Positions 1 through 5,950 of a stretch of DNA of 5,981 bases are shown here, one piece after another. The translations under genes and the position numbers were made by a program. The notes beneath the pieces were generated by a model. The model was not told where the DNA came from and made no database searches. It was given only the letters and a program-made list of their open reading frames with translations. Source of the DNA: B2-G16 sp964528085 (lineage in GTDB: Bacteria > Bipolaricaulota > Bipolaricaulia > UBA7950 > UBA9294); NCBI GenBank assembly GCA_964528085.1, contig CAZGRE010000060.1:1-5981 (forward strand). Reading direction: 5' to 3'. How positions within the stretch are numbered: the first letter of the stretch is position 1; the number at the start of each line of letters is the position of its first letter.

Positions 1-17
1 TGGCTTAGCTCTTCCAA

Positions 18-48
18 CCACTTAAACTGGTGCAAGATTTCAACCTCA
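18..48 (-). repeat. Left copy of a 31-bp inverted repeat (possible mobile-element end)
   Basis: Read on the minus strand from 48 down to 18, this segment starts TGAGGTTGAAA, continues with TTGCACCA (35-28) and ends in AAGTGG. It matches 5951-5981 on the plus strand at 24 of 31 positions with no gap, including the blocks GGTTGAAA and TTGCACCA. Both copies point outward from the window. The TG tip is the kind of end many insertion sequences carry, but no transposase is visible and I do not recognise the family. Positions 1-17, outside the repeat, hold nothing I can identify. Confidence 0.55.
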
Positions 49-261
49 TATCCGATCCTCAAGCTCTGTTTGCCCGGTTATGAGGGTACTTTTTATTCGG
101 TTCAACCTGTTCTCGCCCTCAGCTGTGGTCAATAAGGCACAAAGATCCTTCACTATGTCCTGAACTCTTATAGGAGTCCGTGTCGTGAAGACGCTAAGGA
201 ACAGGGCTATCTCGACGGCAATCATCGCCGCTGTTACGATAAGCCACCGTTTCGTGTTCAT
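46..261 (-). CDS. Small membrane-anchored hypothetical protein (71 aa)
   Basis: I do not recognise this protein. It has a short basic start (MNTKR), one hydrophobic segment at about residues 6-27, then a polar region of about 44 residues rich in charged and Thr residues. This predicts a single N-terminal membrane anchor or uncleaved signal with a small domain outside the cytoplasm. The ATG at 261 is preceded by AAGGA about 8 bases upstream. It lies 51 bases downstream of the permease stop on the same strand, so it is probably the last gene of the efflux operon and could be an accessory subunit. The stop codon (46-48) falls on the tip of the left repeat, so the natural C terminus may have been replaced by inserted sequence. 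It could also be a chance open frame, though the ribosome binding site and membrane segment argue against that. Confidence 0.5.
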   Translation of the reverse strand: MNTKRWLIVTAAMIAVEIALFLSVFTTRTPIRVQDIVKDLCALLTTAEGENRLNRIKSTLITGQTELEDRI

Positions 262-312
262 CGCTCACTTCCTTCCCGGGCAATGAAAGACGTACTTAGC
301 AGAGTTCGTCAA

Positions 313-1536
313 TTACTCGTAACGCAAGGCCTCTACGGGATCAAGTTGGGCAGCGCGCAGGGCCGGGTAGAGGCCGAACGTCACACCGATCAAAAGCGAG
401 AACCCGCAGGCAAGGAGCGCCGGGTAGACGGAGATCACGAACGGCCAGCCGCCGAGCAGCGATCCCAACCAAGCGCATAGCCAGCCAAGGCCGAGGCCGA
501 GAAGCCCGCCCATGAAGCTGATCAGGATCGACTCGACGAGGAACTGCCAGCGGATGTCCTGCGGGCGGGCACCGATCGCCATCCGGATCCCGATCTCCCG
601 CGTCCGCTCGGTGACCGACACGAGAAGAATGTTCATGATCCCGATCCCGCCGACCAGCAGAGAAATCGCCCCGACGCCGCCGAGGATCAGCGTCATCGTA
701 TTGACGCTCTCCTCATAGGTTTCGATCGCCTCCTTCTGGATCTCGATCGTGTATGGTGTACGCCCCTTGAAAATGGGTCCCTTCTCACTCGAGGTCGCGA
801 CCGTTTGCAGAAGGATCTCCTCGATCTCGGCCGCCGCCTGCGCGATGACCGTTTCATCCGCCGCCTGCGCGATGTACGAACTGAACTGCCGCGATCCCGA
901 GAGGAGTTGTACGGTCGATAGAGGCATGTAGAGCGAGCCATCCAGATCTTGATAGCCGACCGTCCCCCGCTCGCTCATCACGCCGATGACCTGAAGTGCC
1001 ACCTTCTGCCCGGAGATCACCACCGTGATCTTCTCGCCGACGGGATCTTCGTCGCCGAAGTAGTCCGCGGCCACACTCGCTCCGAGAACGGCCACCTTGC
1101 GGTCCTCATCAAGGGCGTGGATGAAGCGCCCGCTTTCCAGATAGAAGTCGTCGAACAACCCCATGAACTCGGGGGTGACGCCCATAAGCGGAGTGGTCCA
1201 CAACTCATCGCCAATGACGACCATTCCTATACTCATCGCGGTTGGGACCACCTGGGAGACGGAAGGCGCCGCCAACAGGTCGCTTGTCAACTCCTCGGTG
1301 AGGGCACGCGCCGACGCCGCCGAGGAGATGGCCTGCGGAAAGATCGTAATCGAGATGGTGCGCATCCCGAGCGCCGCGATCTGCTCGGTAACCTGGGCAG
1401 TCGCGCCGTTAACAAGAGCGATGATCGCGACGACGGCGGCGACGCCGATGACAATGCCGAGCACCGACAACGACGTTCGCATCTTGTGGGCCCGCAGAGC
1501 GGTGAGTGCGGACCGCAGCATCTCAAGCAGTCCCAT
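313..1536 (-). CDS. MacB/FtsX-type ABC transporter permease
   Basis: This is the inner-membrane subunit of a tripartite efflux pump. It passes conformational change from the cytoplasmic ATPase to the periplasmic adaptor instead of forming a classical membrane pore. At 407 residues it has the usual length for a stand-alone MacB permease. A first membrane helix (about 24-45) is followed by a large periplasmic MacB_PCD domain (about 46-278). Then comes an FtsX domain with helices at about 281-307, 332-360 and 366-392. The cytoplasmic motif TERTREIGIRMAIGA (309-323) is the expected coupling segment, and the C terminus PALRAAQLDPVEALRYE is typical of the family. The ATPase is encoded just upstream with a 14-base overlap, so the two should be made together. 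Lipoprotein-releasing LolC/E proteins share this fold, but the adaptor and TolC neighbours favour a MacB-like exporter. The substrate cannot be inferred. Confidence 0.93.
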   Translation of the reverse strand: MGLLEMLRSALTALRAHKMRTSLSVLGIVIGVAAVVAIIALVNGATAQVTEQIAALGMRTISITIFPQAISSAASARALTEELTSDLLAAPSVSQVVPTAMSIGMVVIGDELWTTPLMGVTPEFMGLFDDFYLESGRFIHALDEDRKVAVLGASVAADYFGDEDPVGEKITVVISGQKVALQVIGVMSERGTVGYQDLDGSLYMPLSTVQLLSGSRQFSSYIAQAADETVIAQAAAEIEEILLQTVATSSEKGPIFKGRTPYTIEIQKEAIETYEESVNTMTLILGGVGAISLLVGGIGIMNILLVSVTERTREIGIRMAIGARPQDIRWQFLVESILISFMGGLLGLGLGWLCAWLGSLLGGWPFVISVYPALLACGFSLLIGVTFGLYPALRAAQLDPVEALRYE

Positions 1537-2212
1537 GGCGATCCTCCTCGATTAGTCCGTCCTTAAGAATGATTTCGCGCTTCGTTATCGCCCCAATCTC
1601 CCGTTCATGCGTCACCAGCACGATCGTCTTTCCTTCGTTGTGCAGTGAGCGGAAGAGCTCGAGGATCTCGTCGCTCGTTCGGCTGTCCAAGTTCCCCGTC
1701 GGCTCGTCGCCTAAAAGGAGGCGCGGGTCGTTGACCAGCGCCCGCGCGATCGCCACCCGCTGCGACTGCCCTCCCGACAGCTGCGTCGGGCGATGATGGG
1801 TGAACCCCCCTAGACCGACTCTCTCTAGGCATCGACGGGCGGTCTCGCTCCTCTTCTTACGGGAGACGCCGGCGTACACCAACGGGAGCTCGACGTTCGC
1901 CAGTGCCGTTGCCCGCGGCAGCAAGAAGAACTGCTGAAAGATGAATCCGATCTTGGCGTTGCGAATCTCCGCCAGTTTCTCGCGCGACAGCTTTCCGAGA
2001 TCATGGCCGTCGAGCAGCGCCTGACCGGACGTTGGACGATGAAGGGCGCCGATCACGTGAAGGAGCGTTGACTTGCCCGATCCGGACGCCCCGGTGATCG
2101 CGACGAACTCACGTTCGCTGATCTTCAGATCGATTCCCCGCAGTGCGTGGTAGACGACCTCGCCCATTGGATAGTCCTTGGTGACGTTCTTCAGTTCGAT
2201 CATCGCGATCAC
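1523..2212 (-). CDS. ABC transporter ATP-binding protein (MacB/LolD type)
   Basis: This is the cytoplasmic ATPase that powers the adjacent permease; two copies would be needed per transporter. All nucleotide-binding motifs are present in its 229 residues: A-loop Tyr14, Walker A GASGSGKST (41-49), Q-loop at about 93-94, signature LSGGQ (145-149), Walker B LLLGDE with catalytic Glu170, D-loop NLD (174-176) and switch His202. Walker B has Gly where most relatives have Ala, probably of no consequence. Length and motifs fit the MacB/LolD/FtsE group that pairs with FtsX-type permeases. The start taken is a GTG at 2212, which overlaps the adaptor stop by four bases (GTGA). An in-frame ATG at 2203 would give a protein beginning MIELKNVTK, the commonest beginning in this family. 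The upstream AGG elements do not decide between them. Confidence 0.93.
   Translation of the reverse strand: MIAMIELKNVTKDYPMGEVVYHALRGIDLKISEREFVAITGASGSGKSTLLHVIGALHRPTSGQALLDGHDLGKLSREKLAEIRNAKIGFIFQQFFLLPRATALANVELPLVYAGVSRKKRSETARRCLERVGLGGFTHHRPTQLSGGQSQRVAIARALVNDPRLLLGDEPTGNLDSRTSDEILELFRSLHNEGKTIVLVTHEREIGAITKREIILKDGLIEEDRHGTA
1543..1548 (-). promoter_or_regulatory. Ribosome binding site of the permease
   Basis: The minus strand reads AGGAGG, a full Shine-Dalgarno core, with 6 bases before the ATG at 1536. It lies inside the 3' end of the ATPase gene and fixes the permease start, which overlaps the ATPase by 14 bases. Confidence 0.75.
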
Positions 2213-3240
2213 GGCCTACCTGGAAACCCGCCATTGCTGGGCCGTTCCCGCCCATTGTCCTTCCCTTCGCCACGTTCTCCGCCGGAGAAATCGGGGTAGA
2301 GGAGGATGACATCCCCTTCCTCCAGTCCACTTGTAACCTCGGCATAGGTGTCCGACCGCACGCCGATCGTCACCGGTTGGGGGATCGCCCCCCCGTCAAC
2401 GATCTTCATCACCATCCACCCGCGCGGACTTTCGCCCAATGAGGAGATCGGAACGCGCAACACATCACTCGCGCTCGCAGTGCTGATCTCCATCTCCACG
2501 GTGTATCCGACGAGGATTGACGGATCGGCTTCGGGGAGTCTGCCGGTCACGACGACCACGGTGCTGTTTCCACTCTTCACTGCCATTCCGCCGATCTCGA
2601 CGATCTCCACCGGCCACGTTTGATCAGGAAGCGGCTCGATAAGGGCCCGAGCCACCTGCCCAACCTCGAGGTTGGGGGCGTCGAGCTGGTCGACGTCGGC
2701 CTCGACGTAGAGCTCGCTCGTGTCGATGAGGACAAGACTCCAAGCCTCAGACGATGTGGTTGCTTGATTGATCTCAGCGACCACACCGGCGAACGGGGCG
2801 CGAAGGGTCGTGTCCTCATACTTTTCCAAGGCAATCTGATAGGATAGTTCCTTCTCTCTTATGATAGCCGGGATTCCATCGGCTCGGGCCTCCTGCAGCG
2901 CGCGCTCGGCCTGCATCAACGCAAGTTCCTCCTGCGCGTTGTCTAGTTCGACGAGGATGTCCCCCTCCTCGACGCGGTTTCCCTCCTTGACGTGGATTTC
3001 GACAACCGCATCCCCATCGAACGTGAACGTGTACTCCTGCGCGGGAACCACCTCTCCATAAACCGTGAGGGACTGCTCGATGGAGCCTCGTTCAACCGTC
3101 ACCGTCTGGCTCCCCAGATCAATTGCCTCTCCCGAAGAACCGTTTCCCGTTCCCCATCGCCAACCAAAGAAGATCGCTAGTCCCAGCACGATGGGAACAA
3201 CAACGATTGCCACCCATTTCCAGCGCTTCAACCACTTCAT
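2209..3240 (-). CDS. Periplasmic adaptor subunit (HlyD/MacA-like membrane fusion protein)
   Basis: This 343-residue protein should bridge the inner-membrane MacB-like complex to the outer-membrane channel. A single N-terminal membrane helix (about 8-27) anchors it; there is no lipobox. The periplasmic part has the usual split layout: first lipoyl half (about 63-99, with VKEGNRVEEGDILVELD), a helical hairpin (about 100-142), second lipoyl half (about 143-162, TTLRAPFAGVVAEI), a beta-barrel (about 167-257) and a membrane-proximal domain (about 260-315). The last 25 residues are Gly- and charge-rich and probably disordered. The hairpin is only about 43 residues, short for a MacA-type adaptor. 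An ATG nine bases upstream (3249) is in frame, but the one at 3240 is better: GGAGG is 10 bases away rather than 1, and it forms an ATGA overlap with the channel stop. Confidence 0.9.
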   Translation of the reverse strand: MKWLKRWKWVAIVVVPIVLGLAIFFGWRWGTGNGSSGEAIDLGSQTVTVERGSIEQSLTVYGEVVPAQEYTFTFDGDAVVEIHVKEGNRVEEGDILVELDNAQEELALMQAERALQEARADGIPAIIREKELSYQIALEKYEDTTLRAPFAGVVAEINQATTSSEAWSLVLIDTSELYVEADVDQLDAPNLEVGQVARALIEPLPDQTWPVEIVEIGGMAVKSGNSTVVVVTGRLPEADPSILVGYTVEMEISTASASDVLRVPISSLGESPRGWMVMKIVDGGAIPQPVTIGVRSDTYAEVTSGLEEGDVILLYPDFSGGERGEGKDNGRERPSNGGFPGRP

Positions 3241-4643
3241 CCCAACCATTCCTCCCAGTTGAGCTCAAGATCCAGACTGTTCCGATAGCGCAGGTAAGCG
3301 ACGATCAAGTCGATCTTCCTCTGTTCAACAGAACTATAGAACGCGGTCTTCTCCGCTTGGAAATCGTCCCAGTCCTTGCTGCTTATCAGGCCTGCGTCCA
3401 ACTTGTCCTGGTTGATCGTCTCTTCCAGGTTCCACTTCTCCTCTTCCACCTCGAGCCGCTTGACGTCTTGCACCGCCTGCCTGAGAGCGGCTTTCTGGTT
3501 GAGGACGGTGTTTTTCACCTGCTCCTGGGCTGCGGATAGCTGCTCTTGGGCAAGCTGCAGACACGCCTGGGCGATATCGATGTTGAGCCAACGGTCGGGG
3601 GCGAAGAGATCGAACGCAATTGTAAGGCCAATTCCCCATCCGCTCTCACTCACTTTGGCTTCGAGCGAAACTTCAGGAAGCGCGTCACGTTGAGCAGTGT
3701 GCAGGTTCTCCTCCGCATCTTCCACCGCTTCTTGAGCGGTCCTCACTCCGGGTGCGTTTGCAATGGCAGCGGTAGGGATCTGTTCCTGTGCCAGCAGATC
3801 ATCCGCTGCCTGGAGGAGCTCTTCGAATGGAAGATCTAGCGAAACGAGGTCGTACTCCTGATCGGTCCCGAGGAGGACCCGTTGGAACTCGTCCTTGTCA
3901 GCGGCGTACTCGGCTGTGCTCTCTTCCAGCTCGATCTGCGCTTCAAGGAGCTTCAGTTGTGCATCAAGCAAAGCGGACTCACCCTTCAGTCCGGTTTCGA
4001 CCTGAGTTTTCACTTCAGCAAGCTCCTCTTGCGCGTCTTCCAGCGCTGCCTGCGCCTGCTCCATGCGCATCTTCTCGATCAGTAGATTGCCAAAGTGTTG
4101 AACGACGTCCAGAACAACGTCATCCTTGGCTTGCTCCCAGGAAAGCTGGGCGTTGACCACCGCGCGTTCCTTATCCTGCAATTCCTTCACACCGTTGTTC
4201 AGTTGCCCGAGGTCGAGCTTCTGCGCCAGCGTGATATCCCACGACGGCACACTCAATTCACCCAGCTTCCAGTTCCAATCGAGATCAACGCGTGCTGCGA
4301 GATCGGAGGATACACCCCACGGGAAGGAGAAGCTCGCTCCGAGCGTCCCCTTAATCTCCTCGGTGGACCCTGTCGTGGACAGACTGGGCGGGGTGATGTT
4401 GAGGCTAATCGTCGGAAGGTACGATCTAGCTTTGGTTGCCTCCAACTCGAGTTGCGCTATTTGAAGGCTAAGCTCTGCTTGCTTGACCTGCGAGTTGTGC
4501 TCCAGGCCAAGCTCGATCGCCCGGTCTATTGTGAGTTGGGTAATTAAGCTTTCCTGTGCTGATCCACCGATCCCCGCGGCGGTTGTAACGACTGCTACCA
4601 ATAACCAGGCCGCAAGAATCCGTCTCCTTTTTCGTCTCATCAT
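3237..4643 (-). CDS. TolC-family outer membrane efflux protein
   Basis: This is the outer-membrane exit duct of the pump, working as a trimer. The 468-residue precursor starts with a very basic stretch (MMRRKRRR), a hydrophobic core (about 9-25) and a likely signal peptidase I site after Ala29 (GGSA). The mature protein has two OEP repeats. The first (about 33-260) opens with LTIDRAIELGLEHNSQVKQA and a YLPTISL strand. The second (about 290-462) opens with NAPGVRTAQEAV and contains LPEVSLEAKV. Both have long Ala/Glu/Gln-rich helices alternating with short beta segments (for example 98-142 and 325-346). There is no lipobox, unlike OprM-type channels. Two adjacent ATG codons (4643 and 4640) follow AAGGGG; the second has slightly better spacing, a one-residue difference. 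It is the first gene of the operon, and its stop overlaps the adaptor start by 4 bases. Confidence 0.9.
   Translation of the reverse strand: MMRRKRRRILAAWLLVAVVTTAAGIGGSAQESLITQLTIDRAIELGLEHNSQVKQAELSLQIAQLELEATKARSYLPTISLNITPPSLSTTGSTEEIKGTLGASFSFPWGVSSDLAARVDLDWNWKLGELSVPSWDITLAQKLDLGQLNNGVKELQDKERAVVNAQLSWEQAKDDVVLDVVQHFGNLLIEKMRMEQAQAALEDAQEELAEVKTQVETGLKGESALLDAQLKLLEAQIELEESTAEYAADKDEFQRVLLGTDQEYDLVSLDLPFEELLQAADDLLAQEQIPTAAIANAPGVRTAQEAVEDAEENLHTAQRDALPEVSLEAKVSESGWGIGLTIAFDLFAPDRWLNIDIAQACLQLAQEQLSAAQEQVKNTVLNQKAALRQAVQDVKRLEVEEEKWNLEETINQDKLDAGLISSKDWDDFQAEKTAFYSSVEQRKIDLIVAYLRYRNSLDLELNWEEWLG
3251..3255 (-). promoter_or_regulatory. Ribosome binding site that decides the adaptor start
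   Basis: The minus strand reads GGAGG, inside the last codons of the channel gene. It stands only 1 base before the ATG at 3249, too close for initiation, but 10 bases before the ATG at 3240. With the ATGA stop-start overlap this favours 3240. Confidence 0.6.
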
Positions 4644-4659
4644 TATCCCCTTGTGAAAT

Positions 4660-4688
4660 GGAATATCTTCTTCATCGCTAGTTGTCTT
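4660..4688 (-). promoter_or_regulatory. Possible promoter of the efflux operon (weak)
   Basis: The gap before the channel gene, downstream of the putative terminator, should hold the operon promoter. The best sigma70-like pair on the minus strand is AAGACA (4688-4683), a 17-base spacer and TATTCC (4665-4660), matching consensus at 4 of 6 and 3 of 6 positions. An alternative -10 is GATATT (4667-4662). Neither is strong. No clear operator palindrome is seen in the gap. Confidence 0.2.
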
Positions 4689-4724
4689 GATTCTTCAGGT
4701 CGGATCCGCTTTCCGTTTAAAATC

Positions 4725-4742
4725 GTGGCTTCTTTAAGCCAC
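4725..4742 (-). terminator. Probable weak intrinsic terminator after the lipoprotein gene
   Basis: Read on the minus strand, GTGGCTT, loop AAAG, AAGCCAC forms a perfect 7-bp stem, followed by GATTTT. It begins 22 bases past the lipoprotein stop codon. The U-run is short and the stem only moderately GC-rich, so termination may be partial and allow some read-through into the efflux operon. Confidence 0.5.
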
Positions 4743-4764
4743 TCAAGCCGTCTTTCCTTCCTAA

Positions 4765-5145
4765 TTACTTGTTGGGACGGGACGGGGAAGCTCCTCTTTG
4801 CATCTGGCTTTCCATCTGCTCCTTGAGCGCGTAGAAATCATTGCTCAGGCTCTCAAGCTGAGACTGTAAAGCCGCTATCTCCTCTTGCAGTTGTTCCAGC
4901 TTGGTGGGGAGCTCCGCTGTGGGTGCTGCGGTTTGAGCCCACTGCTCGGACATCCGCGCTTCTAATTCTTCGATCTTTTCTTTGTTCGCCAAACAGACGC
5001 TACGCACCTGCTTCACTTGCGATTCTAAGATCTCCAATCGTTCCTGGGAATTGGCCACCGGCTGCTTGTCCTCCCCGGTGCAACCTGTGACCAAGGCCGC
5101 GAGGGCGATTAGAACCACTGTGGTCACAACCCTTGTTCCCTTCAC
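4765..5145 (-). CDS. Small coiled-coil lipoprotein of unknown function
   Basis: I recognise the architecture but not the family. With a GTG start at 5145 the 126-residue product begins MKGTRVVTTVVL and has a compact type II signal peptide ending in the lipobox LVTGC, with the lipidated Cys at residue 22. Two helical heptad-rich stretches follow, at about 34-69 and 82-116, separated by an Ala/Thr/Pro linker (WAQTAAPTAELP). The tail is short and basic. A trimeric or dimeric coiled coil tethered to a membrane is therefore likely. Residues after the Cys are Thr-Gly, so there is no Asp at +2 to suggest inner-membrane retention. An ATG at 5181 is in frame, but it adds 12 polar residues and lacks a good ribosome binding site. 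It precedes the efflux operon on the same strand and is probably transcribed separately. A role in envelope organisation or assisting the pump is only inference. Confidence 0.75.
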   Translation of the reverse strand: MKGTRVVTTVVLIALAALVTGCTGEDKQPVANSQERLEILESQVKQVRSVCLANKEKIEELEARMSEQWAQTAAPTAELPTKLEQLQEEIAALQSQLESLSNDFYALKEQMESQMQRGASPSRPNK

Positions 5146-5154
5146 TTTCTCTAC

Positions 5155-5160
5155 ACCTCC
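5155..5160 (-). promoter_or_regulatory. Ribosome binding site that decides the lipoprotein start
   Basis: The minus strand reads GGAGGT, 9 bases before the GTG at 5145. It lies inside the longer reading from the ATG at 5181, so translation most likely starts at the GTG. The resulting signal peptide also has a normal length. Confidence 0.65.
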
Positions 5161-5200
5161 CTGCTTCACGGAACCTTTCAACCTGAGGTGCCCGAGTTTC

Positions 5201-5225
5201 CCCTGCGGATGTGAACCGCGCAGGG
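5201..5225 (-). promoter_or_regulatory. Stem-loop or operator-like dyad upstream of the lipoprotein gene
   Basis: CCCTGCG (5201-5207) and CGCAGGG (5219-5225) form a perfect 7-bp dyad around an 11-base centre. No U-run follows on the minus strand, so it is not a standard terminator. It sits 56 bases before the lipoprotein start and could be an operator or a leader-RNA hairpin. The rest of the 5161-5390 gap has no promoter I would call; the best -10-like string is TAATAT on the minus strand (about 5265-5270), without a matching -35. Confidence 0.3.
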
Positions 5226-5390
5226 CAAAGGTGTGGCGGACTTGTGAAGACGTAGGGGATGGATATTAGGAGCCTGCATAGCGACGGCGACGTCTCATGA
5301 CTGACAAGCGCCGTGGGGATTATTTCGTGTGATTTCGGCGGTTCCGGAGGTGGGGCTGGCTTTGTTGATCGGAGTGGTATTGTCGCGTGT

Positions 5391-5950
5391 TTAACCTTCC
5401 CGCGATGCGCGTGCCAACGGAAGCGTAAACCGGAAGCACGCCCCGCCGTCGGGGGCGTTCTCCGCCCAGATCCTTCCGCCGTGCGCTTCGACGAGGGCCT
5501 TAGCGATCGCAAGCCCCAACCCAGTGCCGCCGCTTTCCCGCGCGCGTGCCTTGTCGGCGCGGTAGAAACGATCGAAGACGTAGGCGAGGTCGGCGGTGGA
5601 GAGGCCCGGACCGCTGTCGCAAACGTTTACCTGAACCGCTTGTGGAGCGACGTCGGCGCGGTGATCCTGATCGTGCCACCTGCCGGGGTGTAGCGCATTG
5701 CGTTCGAAAGAAGGTTCAGGATCACCTGCTCGATGCGCTGTTCATCTCCTTCGACCGGAGGGAGATCGTCTGGCGTCGCGATCGAAAGGGTGATCCCGAC
5801 GTCTTCAAGCTGCACTCCGACGGTGGCGCGAATCTGGTCCAAAAGCGCAGGGAGATCGATCACCTGCCGCTCGATCGACAGGGCTCCTGCGTCGGCCAGT
5901 GCCAACTCCTGTAGGTCGCCGATCAACCGTGCCGTCAACAGAACCTGAGG
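5391..5950 (-). pseudogene. Sensor histidine kinase, 5'-truncated and frameshifted remnant
   Basis: This is the C-terminal part of a two-component sensor kinase. The upstream frame (about 5950 to 5658) encodes the end of the dimerisation helix (LLTARLIGDLQELALADAG) and the first half of the HATPase_c domain, including the N box VILNLLSNAMRYTP, then hits a stop at 5627-5629. The continuation is in another frame (about 5657 to 5391). It carries the G1 box CDSGPG, F box VFDRFYRAD and G2 box GGTGLGLAI, and ends with TAA at 5391-5393. One missing base near 5651-5659 restores a continuous domain, reading TIRITA then DVAPQAVQVNV. The phospho-accepting His and all sensing domains would lie beyond the right edge. 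However, the translation beyond about 5945 (TAPQ and upstream) no longer resembles a kinase and enters the terminal repeat. Either a true pseudogene or a sequencing error combined with a repeat-ended contig would give this picture. Confidence 0.8.

Noticed and set aside
17..31. Imperfect 15-base palindrome ACCACTTAAACTGGT near the left edge as an operon terminator
   Set aside because: The stem is short, broken by a mismatch and AT-rich, and no U-run follows on the minus strand; the bases are better explained as part of the terminal repeat.
949..1566. 205-codon open frame on the plus strand opposite the permease
   Set aside because: It is antisense to a clear MacB/FtsX gene, its product is rich in His, Arg and Asp with no domain, and such frames arise in GC-rich coding sequence.
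3123..3539. 138-codon plus-strand open frame spanning the adaptor-channel junction
   Set aside because: It lies opposite two well-supported genes and shows no recognisable protein pattern.
5000..5512. 170-codon minus-strand open frame bridging the kinase and lipoprotein genes
   Set aside because: It is out of frame with both genes, is rich in Arg, Pro and Ser, and has no motif. The lipoprotein frame has a lipobox and a good ribosome binding site.
5313..5693. 126-codon plus-strand open frame over the kinase remnant
   Set aside because: The opposite strand encodes the conserved G1, F and G2 boxes of a histidine kinase, so the plus-strand frame is a shadow.
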